Source: Rhizobium sp. Root483D2 (GTDB lineage: Bacteria; Pseudomonadota; Alphaproteobacteria; Rhizobiales; Rhizobiaceae). From it: a DNA stretch of 64,000 nucleotides. The stretch covers positions 262,454-326,453 of the forward strand of contig NZ_LMFB01000009.1 of the NCBI RefSeq assembly GCF_001426685.1. Direction: 5' to 3'. Made by a program: the position numbers and the translations under genes. Below are positions 62,015 to 64,000 of the stretch, piece after piece; the first letter of the stretch is position 1, and each line of letters starts with the position of its first letter. A model generated the notes under the pieces. The model saw nothing but the letters and a program-made list of their open reading frames with translations, had not been told where the DNA came from and made no database searches.

Positions 62015-64000
62015 TCATGCTTGATTGATATTCAGGACTGCGGTTTCGCAGGGATGATTCAACAGTTCGGTGAGCTGTTCGTCGAGATGCAGGATAGAGA
62101 TCGATGCGCCGGCCATGTCGAGCGAGGTGCAATAGTACCCGATCCAGTTGGCCTCGATGACGACATTCTTGGCCGCCAACCTCTGCGCGACACGCCGGAA
62201 CAGGATATAGAGCTCCATCAGAGGCGTTGCCCCGAACGAGTTGACGAGAACGGCCACCCGGTCGCCCGGCTGCGTCTTCATCTCCTTGAAGATATTGTCC
62301 ATGATCGTGTCGACCACTTCATCGGCGGTACGGATGCGCTCGCGCGAGACGCCGGGTTCGCCATGGATGCCCATGCCGACTTCCATATCCTCCGGGCCAA
62401 TCTCGAAATTGTGCCTGCGCGTCTGGGGCATGGAGCAGGGTTCAAGGGCAACGCCGACCGTGAAGGTGCGGGCATTGGCCTTGCGCGTGATGGCCTCGCA
62501 GGCATCCAGGGTCAGTCCTTGGTCACAGGCGGCACCGGCCACCTTGAAGATGAAGAAATTTCCAGCAACGCCGCGGCGGCCATCCTTGTCTTCCAGAGGG
62601 GATGAGGCGATGTCGTCGGTGGTCAGCACCGTGCGGATCTCTATCCCCTGTTCCTCTGCAATTTCAGCGGCCATTTCGAAATTCATCACGTCGCCGGCGT
62701 AATTTCCGTAGACAAACAACACGCCTTCGCCACCGGAGGCGGCGACTGCGCATTGAACGATGGGATCAGGCGGCGGGGACGAAAAGATGTTGCCGATGGC
62801 GACAGCGTCGGCCAAGCCCTTGCCGACATAGCCGATGAAGCATGGCTCGTGGCCGGTGCCGCCACCGATGACCAAGCCAACCTTGCCCTTGCGCGGTCCG
62901 TCACGTGCCACCAGCGCCCGGTGCGAACCTTTGACCGGTTGCAGATATTTGTCATGGGCTTTGATCACGCCGTCGAGCATCTCCTCCACGACATCATTTG
63001 GGTTGTTGAGGAATTTCTTGACATGGGTTCGATAGCTGCTGGGGGTGGAAACCGGCTTCTGCCGCTGCGACAGGCGGCTATCGAGGCTGGTGACGCCATC
63101 GGCCCGGAGAATGCCGCTACCGGTGGCAGCGTCCGTAATCAGAACGTTGGCATAGCCTCCGCGCAGCGCTGCGAGCAGGGCAGGCACCTTGTCAAAACCG
63201 CCGGCGACAGCGATCCGCGTGCCGATCCCGCGCAGCATATCCAGCGATATGCCGATGGTCCGGTCATCAAGCGGCCCCGTGACCGGCTTGCCGCGTTCGT
63301 CGATGAACCGTCCGGCAACGACGCCCGCCGCACCTTTTGCCAGATAATGCTGCAGAGGGACGGACTCAAAAAAGCCGCTGGTGTGGATCGTGGAGTTTGG
63401 CCTGAGCGACGAGATGCCGAAAATGATCCGGTTTGCGCGCGACAGGGTCGCGAATTGTTCCTTGAGCAGAGGCTCATCCAGAAGCATGCGCTGCATCTGC
63501 GCTGATGCGACAATGGCAGGTGCGGTGATGTTGACGCAACGCGCCGAGATCGATTTCGCGACCGCCGATGCCGTCAGTTCCGGCGTATAGGCAAAGGATG
63601 CCGTGGTGCCACCGGTCGCCTGAATAACGGTCATGTCCTGCAACGCGCCGATATCCGTATGTTCGCCGACCGACAGGATCGTCCGGCCCCAGGCGACGGC
63701 AAGCGTGTCGCCCGATTTCAGAAGCTTTTGCAATGCGTGGGCACCGGCAACGCCAAGCCGGTTGATCAGCGGCCGGGCATTGTCATCGCTCGGGACGACC
63801 AGGCAGTCCGCAAGGCCGAAGTGGCGCTTGAGTTCCTGCGCAATCGTCAGGGACGCCAGCCGCGCCGGCTCCAGTGAAATATTGACGATCCCCTTTTCGC
63901 GCGCATCGGCGAGATAGCTGTTGACGGTGGCGCGGGACACACCCATCGCATCGGCGATTTCGCCCTGCGTCATGCCGTCCTCATAGTAGAGCCAGCAGGC
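62015..64000 (-). CDS. SorC/DeoR-type sugar-binding regulator fused to DhaK (5' end beyond window)
   Basis: Two families in one chain. Residues ~1-320: a SorC-type regulator with an HTH (MTQGEIADAMGVSRATVNSY) and sugar-binding domain (ITDAATGSGILRADG). Residues ~330-652: a DhaK kinase domain with GGGTGHEPCFIGYVGKG, GNYAGDVMNFEMAAE and the catalytic His in GMGIHGEPGVSRE. The frame is open past the ATG at 63973 with WLYYEDG, the usual SorC start, so the true N-terminus lies outside. Fusion would let kinase substrate or product level act on transcription directly. Together with dhaL it forms an operon. Confidence 0.9.
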   Translation of the reverse strand, partial: ACWLYYEDGMTQGEIADAMGVSRATVNSYLADAREKGIVNISLEPARLASLTIAQELKRHFGLADCLVVPSDDNARPLINRLGVAGAHALQKLLKSGDTLAVAWGRTILSVGEHTDIGALQDMTVIQATGGTTASFAYTPELTASAVAKSISARCVNITAPAIVASAQMQRMLLDEPLLKEQFATLSRANRIIFGISSLRPNSTIHTSGFFESVPLQHYLAKGAAGVVAGRFIDERGKPVTGPLDDRTIGISLDMLRGIGTRIAVAGGFDKVPALLAALRGGYANVLITDAATGSGILRADGVTSLDSRLSQRQKPVSTPSSYRTHVKKFLNNPNDVVEEMLDGVIKAHDKYLQPVKGSHRALVARDGPRKGKVGLVIGGGTGHEPCFIGYVGKGLADAVAIGNIFSSPPPDPIVQCAVAASGGEGVLFVYGNYAGDVMNFEMAAEIAEEQGIEIRTVLTTDDIASSPLEDKDGRRGVAGNFFIFKVAGAACDQGLTLDACEAITRKANARTFTVGVALEPCSMPQTRRHNFEIGPEDMEVGMGIHGEPGVSRERIRTADEVVDTIMDNIFKEMKTQPGDRVAVLVNSFGATPLMELYILFRRVAQRLAAKNVVIEANWIGYYCTSLDMAGASISILHLDEQLTELLNHPCETAVLNINQA

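Noticed and set aside
1..64000. CRISPR arrays, rRNA, tRNA or prophage genes
   Set aside because: No direct-repeat arrays, cloverleaf-like tRNA sequences, rRNA segments or phage structural genes were recognised by reading.

Overview
The window comes from an alphaproteobacterium of the Rhizobiaceae (Rhizobium/Agrobacterium group). The best evidence is a complete repABC partition and replication cassette on the minus strand (54268-57881), with its antisense RNA gene and two parS-like palindromes. This places the window on a plasmid or chromid rather than the main chromosome. Uniformly GC-rich coding DNA, many ABC/TRAP sugar transporters, GntR/ROK/LysR regulators and four-carbon sugar-acid catabolism fit a plant-associated rhizobial accessory replicon.

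Layout. 0-7.4 kb: the end of a TPR protein, a small protein, glutaminase, exonuclease III, a BrkB/YihY membrane protein, and an overlapping cluster of two alpha/beta hydrolases with an ICMT-like methyltransferase. 7.4-16 kb: a two-component system divergent from a small-protein/EF-hand/RND efflux locus. Two copies of an 11-bp-period direct repeat (9694 and 14935) look like response-regulator sites. 16-22.6 kb: a FrcBCA-like sugar ABC operon with an aldolase-like protein and a PfkB kinase, divergent from a ROK regulator. 22.7-24.3 kb: a graveyard in which an intact ferredoxin sits beside fragments of a flavoprotein, a luciferase-like monooxygenase and a sialidase-like protein. 24.3-28.2 kb: a D-threonate-type module (PdxA2-like dehydrogenase, iron alcohol dehydrogenase, GntR, DUF1537 kinase); the kinase is frameshifted by a third copy of a 7-bp repeat. 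28.3-40.4 kb: an ABC sugar-transport operon ending in a LVIVD-repeat protein and an FAD oxidoreductase, divergent from gntR-denD-otnK-otnC-otnI-glcG-like, with two copies of one operator (AACTGG-N13-CCAGTT). 40.6-43 kb: a tiny DUF1127 protein, an L-threonate dehydrogenase-like gene and a LysR regulator. 43.4-51.8 kb: a TRAP transporter, split transketolase, SDR, TIM-barrel isomerase and DhaK-DhaL kinase in one operon. 51.8-54.2 kb: IS481 and IS5 remnants with parS. 54.3-57.9 kb: repCBA. 58-64 kb: hypothetical genes, a GntR-MFS pair, DhaL, and a SorC-regulator/DhaK fusion that runs off the window.

How the parts fit. Most of the catabolic genes converge on dihydroxyacetone phosphate. DenD and LtnD would both give 2-oxo-tetronate, which OtnI, OtnK and OtnC turn into DHAP. 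DtnK and PdxA2 would turn D-threonate into DHAP. The two Dak-type kinase systems phosphorylate dihydroxyacetone-like ketoses. The TRAP operon has the enzyme classes reported for apulose-type (D-apiose) or L-erythrulose breakdown. I read the replicon as a specialist in plant-derived and oxidation-derived C4/C5 sugar acids and branched sugars. Substrate assignments are inferences from family and context.
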